Shown: positions 1 through 7,623, numbered from the stretch's first letter. The stretch is 52,131 bases of DNA from Aquabacterium sp. (GCA_023150345.1 JAKLLB010000019.1:1-52131); one strand, 5' to 3'. Numbers and translations are program-made. Notes: a model not told the origin generated them from the letters alone.

Positions 1-53
1 CCTGTCACCCCTGCCAGATCCATCCACCGAACGGCAGAGAAAGGAGGCCACCC

Positions 54-629
54 ATGCACCACCAACACCACAGCCACGTGCTGCAACTCGACATCCAGGG
101 CACGCCGCAGGCGTGGATCTCGCTGGAGCATGCGGCCGTTCACGTGGCCACGGGCTCGGTGGCGTGGGTCGACGGCGACGGCCCGCTGGCCACGCTGCGT
201 GGCGGCTTCAACGTCGAGCGCGGCCGGCAGTCCGTCATCGATGTGTTCCCGATCATCGCGCTGCGCGGTGCGTCCAGGGTCAACCTGTTCGATGTGGTGC
301 CGGCCTTCAGCAAGCTCAAGCTGTTCCGCCGCGACCGGATGACGTGCGCCTACTGCGGCCAGCGCTTTCACGAGCGCGATCTGCAGTGCGAGCACATCCT
401 GCCGGAATCGCGCGGCGGCCGCTGGACCTGGATGAACCTGGTCACCGCCTGCGGCCCGTGCAACGGCCGCAAGGCCGACCGCACGCCGGAGGAAGCGGGC
501 ATGCCGCTGGTGTACCTGCCGTACGTGCCGAGCCGCTTCGAGGCCTTTCTGCTCGACGGCCGGCACATCCGTGCCGACGTGCACGAATGGCTGGCCGCGC
601 GCCTGCCGAAGGGATCGCGCCTGAGCTGA
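54..629 (+). CDS. HNH endonuclease family protein
   Basis: A 191-residue protein with a C-terminal HNH nuclease fold. A first zinc-type pair, CAYC (about residues 99-102), is followed by the EHILPESRGG histidine motif (about 113-122), a W-x-N-L-V segment and a second pair CGPC (about 133-136), which is the usual ββα-metal layout of McrA-type HNH nucleases. The first 85 residues match no domain I know. A strong Shine-Dalgarno (AAAGGAGG, 40-47) supports the start at 54. It precedes the structured-RNA region and the slipin-rtcB pair by about half a kilobase. It may be an ordinary stand-alone HNH protein of this order, so no functional link to RtcB can be claimed from position alone. Substrate is unknown. 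Confidence 0.85.
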   Translation: MHHQHHSHVLQLDIQGTPQAWISLEHAAVHVATGSVAWVDGDGPLATLRGGFNVERGRQSVIDVFPIIALRGASRVNLFDVVPAFSKLKLFRRDRMTCAYCGQRFHERDLQCEHILPESRGGRWTWMNLVTACGPCNGRKADRTPEEAGMPLVYLPYVPSRFEAFLLDGRHIRADVHEWLAARLPKGSRLS

Positions 630-680
630 AAGGCTCGGGCGCTTCAGAGTCTGCTGTGAAAGGCGAACGCTCACAGGTCA

Positions 681-696
681 GGGGTTCGTGAACCCC
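681..696 (+). other. Perfect hairpin downstream of the HNH gene
   Basis: GGGGTT (681-686) pairs with AACCCC (691-696) around a CGTG loop. No T-run follows, so it is a weak terminator candidate at best. It could be the 5' end of the structured RNA region that follows. Confidence 0.4.
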
Positions 697-763
697 GCCG
701 GTGTGTGGCATCCGGATCCGTCCGTGGGTGCCGCACATGCCGCGCCGCCGGAAGCAGCGGAAT

Positions 764-818
764 GGGTCATCCAAGGTGGCAGCGCAGGCTGCCGGGTTCG
801 AGTCCCGGATGACCCCCA
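764..818 (+). ncRNA. Miniature tRNA-like element (acceptor plus T-arm)
   Basis: GGGTCAT (764-770) pairs perfectly over 7 bp with ATGACCC (809-815), and CCGGG-TTCGAGT-CCCGG (792-808) is a textbook 5-bp T-arm with a 7-nt T-loop. CCA follows at 816-818. Only 21 nt separate the acceptor strand from the T-arm. In that space two very small hairpins can form: CCA-AGG-TGG (771-779) and CAGC-GCAG-GCTG (780-791). There is no room for a normal D-arm and anticodon arm, so this cannot decode. It is either a tRNA mimic or a tRNA gene with an internal deletion. The intact pairing of both remaining stems favours a retained structure. Confidence 0.55.
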
Positions 819-819
819 C

Positions 820-890
820 TGTTGTGTAGCTCAGTCGGGTAGAGCAACTCCGCAAGGAGCTTGTCGAAGGTTCGAATCCTTCCCAACGAA
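820..890 (+). ncRNA. Second tRNA-like element with GCAA tetraloop in place of an anticodon loop
   Basis: This element begins within two bases of the previous one. It has a canonical D-arm (GCTC 829-832 with GAGC 842-845, preceded by the usual TA at positions 8-9) and a canonical T-arm (GAAGG-TTCGAAT-CCTTC, 866-882). The acceptor is weaker: bases 820-826 pair with 883-888 if T825 is bulged and one pair is G-U. No CCA is encoded. Where a 7-nt anticodon loop belongs there is CTCC-GCAA-GGAG (848-859), a 4-bp stem capped by a GNRA-type tetraloop. The 3' half resembles tRNA-Lys. It is therefore a tRNA-shaped RNA without an anticodon, not a functional tRNA gene. Confidence 0.55.
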
Positions 891-920
891 TGGCCTGATA
901 AGCCATCTCCAGCAACAAAC

Positions 921-932
921 GGTCGAAAGACC
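921..932 (+). other. GAAA-tetraloop hairpin
   Basis: GGTC (921-924) pairs with GACC (929-932) around GAAA. It lies between the tRNA-like elements and the long hairpin at 931-982, with which it shares two bases, so the two would compete or stack. Confidence 0.45.
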
Positions 933-982
933 ACCGCCGAACGTGCACCCAGGGCCCAGGCCCAAACGTGCATCAGCGGTGG
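931..982 (+). ncRNA. Elongated interrupted hairpin upstream of the slipin gene
   Basis: Three nested stems stack into one long hairpin: CCACCGC (931-937) with GCGGTGG (976-982), TGCAC (944-948) with GTGCA (968-972), and GGGC (952-955) with GCCC (960-963), the last closed by a CCAG loop. Short internal loops separate them (938-943 opposite 973-975, and 949-951 opposite 964-967). The 8-base word AACGTGCA occurs at 940-947 and 965-972. It may belong to the same transcript as the tRNA-like elements. From 983 to the slipin ribosome binding site I see no further clear element except the 10-bp palindrome GTCCGCGGAC near 1091-1100. Confidence 0.45.
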
Positions 983-1156
983 CCGCTTGTGCGCCGGGCA
1001 CGCGGGGCTTCGCATCCATGGCCAGCCGAGGGGGTTCTCAGGGAGGGAACCGCCGACGCGCACCGTGCGATCCGGACCCAGGCACTCGTTGTCCGCGGAC
1101 GTCGCTGTAACGGCACCCTTTTCATTCACACGCTTCAACCAAGAAGGAGAACTCCC

Positions 1157-2296
1157 ATGAAGATCAAGCGTGTCACCGTGAAGAAGAACGAGCGCGGCCT
1201 GCTGCTGCGCAATGGCGATTTCGAGCGCGTGCTGCAACCCGGCACGCATTGGCTGTTCGCCGGCCTGGATACCCTGCGCGTGGAGCTCTTCGCACTCGAA
1301 GCTCCGGCGTTCACGCACGGCCTGGCCGACTACCTGATGGCCAAGGAGCCCGAGTTGGTGGCGGCCGAGTTCGTGCGCGTCGAGCTCACCGAAAACCAGG
1401 TCGGCCTGCGCACCGAGAACGGCGCGTTGGTCGAGGTGCTCGCGCCTGCCACCCGGCGCCTGTACTGGAAGGGCCTGGTCGACGTGCAGGTCGAGGTGAT
1501 CGACATCGGCGCGTCGGCCGAGGTGCCGGCTGCGTTGGTGGCGCGGCTCGTCCAGACGCAGCTGCGCCAGCGTGCGGTGCAAGGCCTGGCCGGTGTGCTG
1601 CAGGTGCAGGTGCCCGAACACGGCGCCGGCATCCTGTGGATCGACGGCAAGGTCGAGCGGTTGCTCGCGGCCGGCTCGTACGCGTTCTGGAAGTTCAACC
1701 GCAATGTGTCGGTGGAGCTCGTGGACCTGCGGCTGCAGGCGCTGGAGGTGACGGGCCAGGAGATCCTGACCCGCGACAAGGTCGCCCTGCGGCTGAACCT
1801 CTCGGCCACGTGGCGCTTCACCGATGTGCTGAAGGCCTACAAGGACCTGGCCAAGCCCGCGGAACACCTGTACCGCGAGCTGCAGTTCGGCCTGCGCGCC
1901 GCGGTGGGCACCCGCTCGCTCGACGAACTGCTCGAGAACAAGACGGTGATCGACGAGGTCGTCACCGCTCAGGTCAAGTCGAAGCTCGCGGACTACGGTC
2001 TGCAGCTCGACGGCGTGGGCGTGAAGGACATCGTGCTGCCGGGCGAGATGAAGACCATCCTCGCCCAGGTGGTCGAGGCCGGGAAGTCGGCCGAGGCCAA
2101 CGTGATCCGTCGGCGTGAAGAGACGGCGGCGACGCGTTCGCTGCTGAACACGGCCAAGGTGATGGAGGACAACCCCGTCGCTCTGCGGCTGAAGGAGCTT
2201 GAGACGCTGGAACGCGTGGCCGAGCGCATCGACAAGATCTCCGTGTTCGGAGGTCTGGACCAGGTTCTCAACGGGCTGGTGAAGCTCCAGAAATAG
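1157..2296 (+). CDS. Slipin / SPFH (band 7) family protein
   Basis: A 379-residue protein of the stomatin/prohibitin/flotillin class. Family knowledge: SPFH proteins form oligomeric scaffolds at membranes, and slipins are often encoded beside rtcB. The N-terminal third starts KIKRVTVKKNERGLLLRNG and carries a G-T-H-W motif typical of bacterial slipins. A second repeat-like segment follows (about 140-200), then the SPFH core with EILTRDKVALRLN (about 199-211), and a charged helical C-terminus from about residue 280. The start at 1157 is set by the AAGAAGGAGA Shine-Dalgarno (1141-1150). I see no clear N-terminal membrane segment, unlike classical stomatins, so membrane contact would be peripheral or through a partner. 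It lies 100 bp upstream of rtcB on the same strand and probably shares its transcript. Confidence 0.85.
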   Translation: MKIKRVTVKKNERGLLLRNGDFERVLQPGTHWLFAGLDTLRVELFALEAPAFTHGLADYLMAKEPELVAAEFVRVELTENQVGLRTENGALVEVLAPATRRLYWKGLVDVQVEVIDIGASAEVPAALVARLVQTQLRQRAVQGLAGVLQVQVPEHGAGILWIDGKVERLLAAGSYAFWKFNRNVSVELVDLRLQALEVTGQEILTRDKVALRLNLSATWRFTDVLKAYKDLAKPAEHLYRELQFGLRAAVGTRSLDELLENKTVIDEVVTAQVKSKLADYGLQLDGVGVKDIVLPGEMKTILAQVVEAGKSAEANVIRRREETAATRSLLNTAKVMEDNPVALRLKELETLERVAERIDKISVFGGLDQVLNGLVKLQK

Positions 2297-2368
2297 GACC
2301 ACCCCGAAGCGGCTGCGCCGCTCCCCTCAAGGGGCAACACCAGCGGCCCGGCAGAGCCGGTTCCGCGG
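2297..2368 (+). repeat. Hairpin-rich intergenic repeat between slipin and rtcB
   Basis: Three short hairpins follow the slipin stop in a row: AGCGGC-TGC-GCCGCT, CCCCT-CA-AGGGG and CCGGC-AGA-GCCGG. This layout resembles an intergenic repeat that I recall as dispersed in Burkholderiales genomes. A partly similar set occurs at 4729-4785 (CCCC..GGGG followed by CGGGCCCGG). No T-run follows, so read-through into rtcB is expected. Confidence 0.45.
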
Positions 2369-2396
2369 TGTTCGCATGACAATGAAGGACTCTAAG

Positions 2397-3614
2397 ATGG
2401 AAACGAACTACATCCACGAAGACGTCGGCGGCGGCGTGCCGCTGAAGATGTGGACGCGCGGCGTGCCTGTCGAAGACGAGGCCAAGCGCCAGCTGCAGAA
2501 TGCCGCGCGCCTGCCCATCGTCTTCAAGCACATCGCGGCCATGCCCGACGTGCACTTCGGCATCGGCGCCACCGTGGGCTCGGTGATCCCGACCATCAAG
2601 GCCATCATCCCGGCCGCGGTGGGCGTGGACATCGGCTGCGGCATGATCGCCTGCAAGACCACGCTGACGGCGGAAGACCTGCCTGACAACCTGGGCCCGC
2701 TGCGCTCGGCCATCGAGCGCGCGGTGCCGCACGGCCGCCAGCCAGGTTCCCGAGACCCCGGTGCGTGGCAGAAGGCACCCGGCTCGGTGAACACCGCGTG
2801 GGCACAGCTGGAGCCGGAGTTCACCGAGCTGTGCCGCGACTACCCGAAGCTGGCGAAGACCAACCACATCCAGCACCTGGGCACTCTGGGCACGGGCAAC
2901 CACTTCATCGAGGTCTGCCTGGACGAAGCGGGCTTCGTGTGGTTCATGCTGCACTCGGGCTCGCGCGGCGTGGGAAACTTCATCGGCACGATGTTCATCG
3001 AGCTGGCGAAGCAGGACGCGGTGCGCCATCAGGCGAATCTGCCGGACCGTGACCTGGCCTACTTCGAGGAAGGCAGCCGCTACTTCGGCGACTACGTGCG
3101 CGCCGTGGGCTGGGCGCAGAAGTTCGCCGCCATCAACCGCGAGGTGATGATGAAGCGCGTGATCGAAGCCGCGAAGACGGTGATCCGCAAGAACTTCCAG
3201 AGCCACATCGAGGCGGTGAACTGCCACCACAACTATGTGAGCACGGAACACCACTTCGGCGAAGACGTTTACGTCACCCGCAAGGGCGCGGTGAGCGCGA
3301 AGGCCGGGCAGCTGGGCATCATCCCCGGCAGCATGGGCGCGCGCAGCTACATCGTGCGCGGCAAGGGCCATGCGGACAGCTTCGAGAGCTGCTCGCACGG
3401 CGCGGGCCGCGTGATGAGCCGCGGCGAAGCCAAGCGCCGCTTCACGCTGGCCGACCACCGCGCCGCGACCGAAGGCGTCGAGTGCCGCAAGGACAAGGAC
3501 GTGATCGACGAGACGCCCGCGGCCTACAAGGACATCGACGCCGTGATGGAAGCGCAGCGCGACCTGGTCGACGTGGTGCACACGCTGAAGCAGGTGGTGT
3601 GTGTGAAGGGGTGA
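2397..3614 (+). CDS. rtcB: RNA-splicing ligase RtcB
   Basis: A 405-residue GTP- and Mn-dependent RNA ligase. Family knowledge: RtcB joins 2',3'-cyclic phosphate or 3'-phosphate ends to 5'-OH ends, repairing cleaved RNAs such as tRNA halves. Visible motifs in order: MPDVHFGIGATVGS, VDIGCGM with the metal-binding Cys, GTLGTGNHFIEV, HSGSRGVG, NCHHNY, PGSMGARSYIVRGKG, and SHGAGRVMSR, which carries the histidine that becomes guanylylated. All active-site blocks appear intact. The start at 2397 is preferred because AAGGA (2385-2389) sits 7 bases upstream. An in-frame ATG at 2376 would add seven residues. It follows the slipin gene, and no rtcA or archease gene lies in the window. A terminator follows. 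Confidence 0.95.
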   Translation: METNYIHEDVGGGVPLKMWTRGVPVEDEAKRQLQNAARLPIVFKHIAAMPDVHFGIGATVGSVIPTIKAIIPAAVGVDIGCGMIACKTTLTAEDLPDNLGPLRSAIERAVPHGRQPGSRDPGAWQKAPGSVNTAWAQLEPEFTELCRDYPKLAKTNHIQHLGTLGTGNHFIEVCLDEAGFVWFMLHSGSRGVGNFIGTMFIELAKQDAVRHQANLPDRDLAYFEEGSRYFGDYVRAVGWAQKFAAINREVMMKRVIEAAKTVIRKNFQSHIEAVNCHHNYVSTEHHFGEDVYVTRKGAVSAKAGQLGIIPGSMGARSYIVRGKGHADSFESCSHGAGRVMSRGEAKRRFTLADHRAATEGVECRKDKDVIDETPAAYKDIDAVMEAQRDLVDVVHTLKQVVCVKG

Positions 3615-3634
3615 GCTTCAGCTCGCGCCAGTGC

Positions 3635-3664
3635 GGGGGCGTTCGATGTCAGTCGAGCGCCCCC
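3635..3664 (+). terminator. Terminator after rtcB
   Basis: GGGGGCGTTCGA pairs with TCGAGCGCCCCC around a short loop. A pyrimidine-rich stretch (GTCTTCCTGTTCTT) follows. It ends the slipin-rtcB transcript about 20 bases after the stop. Confidence 0.7.
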
Positions 3665-3891
3665 GTCTTCCTGTTCTTGGGTCCATGATCTCTGGTGCCG
3701 CTGGATGCGCAACCAGCTGTGACTGACTGGCTAGAAACTCGGCAACCCGGGAATCGAACCATTTGCGAATTTCGCCAGTTTCTGGACAGGAGCAAACCGC
3801 GGAGTACATGTTCGCCAGGACAAGCGAGATCGAGCACTGGCGCGGCCTGCCGCGCATCTTTGGAAGTTGCCCGAGGCCACCAAGATAAAAG

Positions 3892-3947
3892 CTAAGTGCG
3901 ACAAGGACTTAGTCAAGCATTCAGCCCGCCATTGAGCGGGCTTTTTT
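3892..3947 (+). terminator. Hairpin and strong intrinsic terminator
   Basis: CTAAGT (3892-3897) can pair with ACTTAG (3907-3912). Just after it, AGCCCGC (3923-3929) pairs with GCGGGCT (3936-3942), followed by six Ts. No gene I can recognise ends here. The stretch 3665-3890 contains only short open frames without recognisable motifs. It could be the end of a decayed gene or of an unrecognised RNA. Confidence 0.75.
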
Positions 3948-4037
3948 GCGCCCGCCGCCGATGCAGTCCGTGTGTTGCAACGTTTCGCCCAGCGACTGCA
4001 CTCCGCCTTGGAGTCCAGCCCGCCTGCTCGCCGCAGA

Positions 4038-4220
4038 CTCACAGCAGTGGAGCGCTTCTTCCGTGACATCACGACCGAACGCCTGCGCCGGGGCGTGTTC
4101 ACCAGCGTGCCCGAGCTGGAAGCTGCGATCAACGACCACGTCGCTCACCCCGACAACGACCCCAAGCCGTTCGTCTGGACCAAGACCGCTCGCGACATTG
4201 GGCAGAAGGTCATTCGAGCC
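4038..4220 (+). pseudogene. IS630-type transposase C-terminal remnant
   Basis: About 60 residues resemble the end of IS630-family transposases: AVERFFRDITTERLRRGVF, then a helix PELEAAINDHVAHP and the conserved D-P-K-P-F-x-W-T motif followed by A-x-D-I. The upstream catalytic DDE part is missing and translation runs into unrelated sequence after about 4220. The motif is also altered (PDNDPKPF where HN is usual). No terminal inverted repeats or target duplication could be matched, so this is an old, inactive fragment. Confidence 0.7.
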
Positions 4221-4302
4221 GACGCGCGTTCAAGTTCTGGGCAGAACGAAACGCTGCACCAGCGGCCTGCGGGCAATCACACCGCGTTACGATACGCGCA
4301 AC

Positions 4303-4617
4303 ATGTTTGTCGACGTACTCGCTGCCCTGGGCCTGCTGGCCTGCCTGTTGTTGCTGGCCCGCATGGCCCTGTCGCAGCGGCGGCGGCAGCGGTTGGATGC
4401 CGCGATGCGTGAGGCGGCTGCGGGGCTGCGCCGCCTGCCCTGGCGGCTGCGCCATCGGCGCCATGTCCAGCAAGACGCGGCCGAGGCCGCGCAGGAAGCC
4501 ATCCGGCGCGCGCGCGGCCCGAGCCGCACCCGGGCGCGGACACAGTGGGATGGCAACGTGGCCCGACCCGATGCCTTCGACCGGCCGCCGCCGCGTTCGC
4601 CCAAGGATTTGCACTGA
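4303..4617 (+). CDS. Small membrane protein of unknown function
   Basis: A 104-residue protein with one N-terminal hydrophobic segment (about residues 3-23) followed by a very basic stretch rich in Arg and a charged tail. No catalytic motif is visible. The frame extends upstream through the transposase remnant area, but ATG 4303 directly precedes the hydrophobic segment and is the plausible start. No clear Shine-Dalgarno is seen. Bases 4291-4296 (TACGAT) resemble a -10 element, which would make this a leaderless or weakly translated gene. The call of a real gene rests on the membrane segment and position alone. Confidence 0.5.
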   Translation: MFVDVLAALGLLACLLLLARMALSQRRRQRLDAAMREAAAGLRRLPWRLRHRRHVQQDAAEAAQEAIRRARGPSRTRARTQWDGNVARPDAFDRPPPRSPKDLH

Positions 4618-4676
4618 GGCGACTCGGTTCAAGCCGCCAGTAGCATCCTCGCGTTCGCAGACGTGACTGGCCGCCC

Positions 4677-4775
4677 GCATCCCCGGTTCGCAGGGGATGC
4701 CTCGACCGGGCCGACACACATGCGTCATCGAGCGGCAGCACACTCCCGCCGCTCGAGTCGCCCCCGTCAGGGGGC
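4677..4775 (+). repeat. Three consecutive perfect hairpins upstream of the nuclease gene
   Basis: GCATCCCC (4677-4684) pairs with GGGGATGC (4693-4700). CGAGCGGC (4729-4736) pairs with GCCGCTCG (4748-4755). GCCCCC (4760-4765) pairs with GGGGGC (4770-4775). The first can act as a terminator for the small gene before it. The other two resemble the repeat at 2297-2368. Confidence 0.5.
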
Positions 4776-4829
4776 ACCGGGCCCGGCGGCCGTTGTGCCG
4801 GCTTACTTCACGCGCGCTTCTGAGGCGAC

Positions 4830-7553
4830 ATGGCCTATACCGACCTGATCATTTCCGAGTACATCGAGGGCAGCAGCAACAACAAGGCGCTCGAGTTCTA
4901 CAACGGCACCGGCACGCCGATCGACCTGGCCGCCGGCGGCTATGTGGTGCAGATGTACTTCAACGGCAGCACCTCCGCGGGGCTGACCATCAACCTGAGC
5001 GGCACCGTCGCGCCGGGCGATGTGTTCGTGCTGGCGCATGCATCGGCGGCCAGTGCCATCCTGGCGCAGGCCGACCAGACCAACAGCTCGGGTTGGTACA
5101 ACGGTGATGACGCTGTGGTGCTGCGCAAGGGCGGCACCGGTGGTGCCGTGGTCGACTCCATCGGACAGGTCGGCTTCGACCCGGGCACCGAGTGGGGCAC
5201 CGGCCTCGTCAGCACCGCCGACAACACGCTCACCCGCAAGACCAGCGTCAGCGCCGGCGACACGTCCGCGGGCGACGCGTTCGATCCGGCCGCCCAGTGG
5301 GATGGCGCCGAGCGCGACACGTTCTCTGACCTGGGTCGCTACGGCGGGGGCGGGGGCGGCGGCGACCCGGCGGTGCCCGCGCTCATTTCCGCGGTGCAGG
5401 GCAGTGGCGCCCAGTCGCCGATGCTGGGTCGCGCCGTCACCGTCGAGGCCATCGTCGTCGGCGACTTCCAGGGCACCGGTGGCCTGGGGGGGTTCTTCCT
5501 GCAGGAGGAGGACGCTGATGCCGACGGCATCGCCGCGACCTCCGAGGGTCTCTTCGTCTATCAGGGCGGCGGCAGCTTCGCCGAGGTGACGGTGGGCGAT
5601 CGGGTTCGGGTCACGGGCATCGTCACCGAGTATGCGAGCGGCACCAGTTCGCTCACCGAATTGGCTCGACTGACCGAGGTGACGGTGTTGGCTTCGGCGC
5701 AGCCGTTGCCGGCCACCACCGCGCTGGCGTTTCCGCTGGCCGATGCCGCGGCGCTGGAGTCCCTCGAGGGCATGCAGGTGGCGGTGGCCACGACGATGGC
5801 CGTGACGGCCACCGACACGCTGGGTCGCTATGGCGAGGTGCTGCTGGCCAGCGACGGCCCTGGAAACCAGCCGGGAACCGATGCTCGACTGGACACCTAC
5901 ACGCAATTCAACACCCCGGACGCCAGCGGCTACGCCGACTACCTCGATCAGGTGGCGCTGCGCCGACTGGTGCTCGATGACGGCCAGTCCGGCAGCTATC
6001 CCACCACCATCGTCCATGGCCGTGGCGGTGCACCGTTGAGTGCCTCGAACACGCTGCGCGGCGGTGACACGGTGCAGGGTCTGGTGGGCATACTCGATGA
6101 CCGCTTCGGTTCGGCCGATACCGGTGCCTATCGGCTGCAGCCCACCCAGGCGGCCGACTTCCAGCCGACCAGCGAGCGCATGCCGGCACCCGATGTGGGC
6201 GGGCGGATCGTCGTCGCCTCGATGAATGTGCTGAACTACTTCACCACGCTGGGTTCGCGCGGTGCGGACACGGCCCTCGAGTTCGAGCGTCAGCAGGCCA
6301 AGATCGTCGCCGCCATCGACGGCCTGGACGCCGACGTGGTGGGCCTGATCGAACTGCAGAACAACGGCTGGGGTGCCGGCAGTGCGATCGGCGCACTGGT
6401 CGAGGCGCTGAATCTGGCGGCCGGTGCCGGCACCTGGGCGGCGGTGGACCCCGGCCAGCCGACGCTGGGCACCGACGAGATCACCGTGGGTCTGATCTAC
6501 CGCACCGCCACGGTGTCGCCGGTCGGCGCGGCTGCGGTGCTCGACAGCAGCGTCGATCCGCGCTTCGACAGCAGCGCGCAGCGACCCAGCCTGGCCCAGA
6601 CCTTCCGCGACGAGGCCACCGGCGCGCTGTTCACGCCGGTGGTGAACCACCTGAAGTCCAAGGGCTCGTCGGCCGGCCTGCCCGGTGACGCCGATCAGGG
6701 CGACGGCCAGGGCCTGAGCAACGCCACCCGCACCCAGGCGGCACTCGCGCTGGCCGACTGGCTGGCCACGGATCCGACGGGGCAGGGCGATGCCGACTAC
6801 CTGGTGCTGGGCGACCTCAACGCCTACGCAATGGAAGATCCGCTCATGGCCCTGCGAGCCGGGGCCGACGACGTCGCCGGCACGACCGATGACCTGGTGG
6901 ACCTGCTGTCCGGCAGCAGCGCATCGTTCGAGTTCGGCGGACAGTGGGGCGCGCTTGATCACGCATTGGCCACGGCGTCCCTGGCCACTCAAGTGAGCGG
7001 CGCGGCCAAATGGCACATCAATGCCGATGAGCCCGCTGTGCTGGACTACAACACCGAGAACAAGACACCGGCCCAGCAAACCGACCTGTATGCCGCCGAT
7101 GCCTACCGGTCGTCCGACCACGATCCGGTGCGGGTGGGCCTCGACCCGGGCCTGACCGTCGGCGGTACCGCGCGCACCGACGTGCTGGTGGGCAGCATCG
7201 GTGCCGACTCATTGCAGGGCGGGCAGGGGCGAGACCTGCTCGTGGGTGGCTCCGGTCGCGACCGCTACATCTACACCTCGGTGCTCGACTCCGGCGACGC
7301 CATCGTCGGCTTCGAGCTCGGAGCCGACCGGCTGATGCTGGACACGCTGCTGGCGCAGGTCGGCTATGTCGGTTCCGACCCGGCCGCCGATGGCCGCGTG
7401 CTGGCCTGGCCGGTCGACCTGTCGGCTGGCGCGGGGCTGTTCGGGCACACGCTGGTCATGCTCGATGTCGATGGCCCAGGCGGCGCCGATCCGACGCTGC
7501 TGGTCGACCTGATCGGCGTGCTCACCGCCGACGCGGGCGCACTGCTGGGCTGA
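4830..7553 (+). CDS. ExeM/NucH-family extracellular nuclease with RTX-like C-terminus
   Basis: A 907-residue protein in four parts. Residues 1-170 form a lamin-tail-like β domain (IISEYIEGSSNNKALEFYN). A glycine linker (about 172-178) leads to an OB-fold region of YhcR type (about 180-450). Residues 460-770 are an endonuclease/exonuclease/phosphatase domain with MNVLNYF, IGLIELQN-type Glu motif, VVNHLKSKG, LGDLNAY and SDHDPV. The C-terminus carries glycine-aspartate repeats (DSLQGGQGRDLLVGGSGRD). There is no N-terminal signal peptide. The RTX-like end suggests type I secretion, but no ABC exporter genes are in the window. It likely degrades extracellular DNA. A PEP-CTERM-like gene follows by 70 bp. 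Confidence 0.85.
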   Translation: MAYTDLIISEYIEGSSNNKALEFYNGTGTPIDLAAGGYVVQMYFNGSTSAGLTINLSGTVAPGDVFVLAHASAASAILAQADQTNSSGWYNGDDAVVLRKGGTGGAVVDSIGQVGFDPGTEWGTGLVSTADNTLTRKTSVSAGDTSAGDAFDPAAQWDGAERDTFSDLGRYGGGGGGGDPAVPALISAVQGSGAQSPMLGRAVTVEAIVVGDFQGTGGLGGFFLQEEDADADGIAATSEGLFVYQGGGSFAEVTVGDRVRVTGIVTEYASGTSSLTELARLTEVTVLASAQPLPATTALAFPLADAAALESLEGMQVAVATTMAVTATDTLGRYGEVLLASDGPGNQPGTDARLDTYTQFNTPDASGYADYLDQVALRRLVLDDGQSGSYPTTIVHGRGGAPLSASNTLRGGDTVQGLVGILDDRFGSADTGAYRLQPTQAADFQPTSERMPAPDVGGRIVVASMNVLNYFTTLGSRGADTALEFERQQAKIVAAIDGLDADVVGLIELQNNGWGAGSAIGALVEALNLAAGAGTWAAVDPGQPTLGTDEITVGLIYRTATVSPVGAAAVLDSSVDPRFDSSAQRPSLAQTFRDEATGALFTPVVNHLKSKGSSAGLPGDADQGDGQGLSNATRTQAALALADWLATDPTGQGDADYLVLGDLNAYAMEDPLMALRAGADDVAGTTDDLVDLLSGSSASFEFGGQWGALDHALATASLATQVSGAAKWHINADEPAVLDYNTENKTPAQQTDLYAADAYRSSDHDPVRVGLDPGLTVGGTARTDVLVGSIGADSLQGGQGRDLLVGGSGRDRYIYTSVLDSGDAIVGFELGADRLMLDTLLAQVGYVGSDPAADGRVLAWPVDLSAGAGLFGHTLVMLDVDGPGGADPTLLVDLIGVLTADAGALLG

Positions 7554-7623
7554 TGGCCCGCCTGCCGTTGGCCCAATCGCCCTGTTCGTACCTGAACCAC
7601 CCCTTCGACTCGCGATCCACACC

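Noticed and set aside
726-741. Sigma-54 promoter before the structured RNA
   Set aside because: Only the GG and GC pairs at the right distance match; the rest of the -24/-12 consensus is absent.
764-890. Normal functional tRNA genes
   Set aside because: One element has no space for D- and anticodon arms, and the other has a tetraloop in place of a 7-nt anticodon loop and a bulged acceptor.
442-948. Minus-strand protein across the tRNA-like region
   Set aside because: Its sequence (WEGFEPSTSSLRSCSTRLSY-like) is the typical false translation of antisense tRNA genes.
3921-4148. Small minus-strand gene opposite the transposase remnant
   Set aside because: The plus-strand frame matches the IS630 C-terminus, and no start signal or motif supports the minus frame.
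4803-7121. Long minus-strand open frame opposite the nuclease gene
   Set aside because: The plus-strand frame has full nuclease motifs; the opposite frame is low-complexity antisense of high-GC coding DNA.
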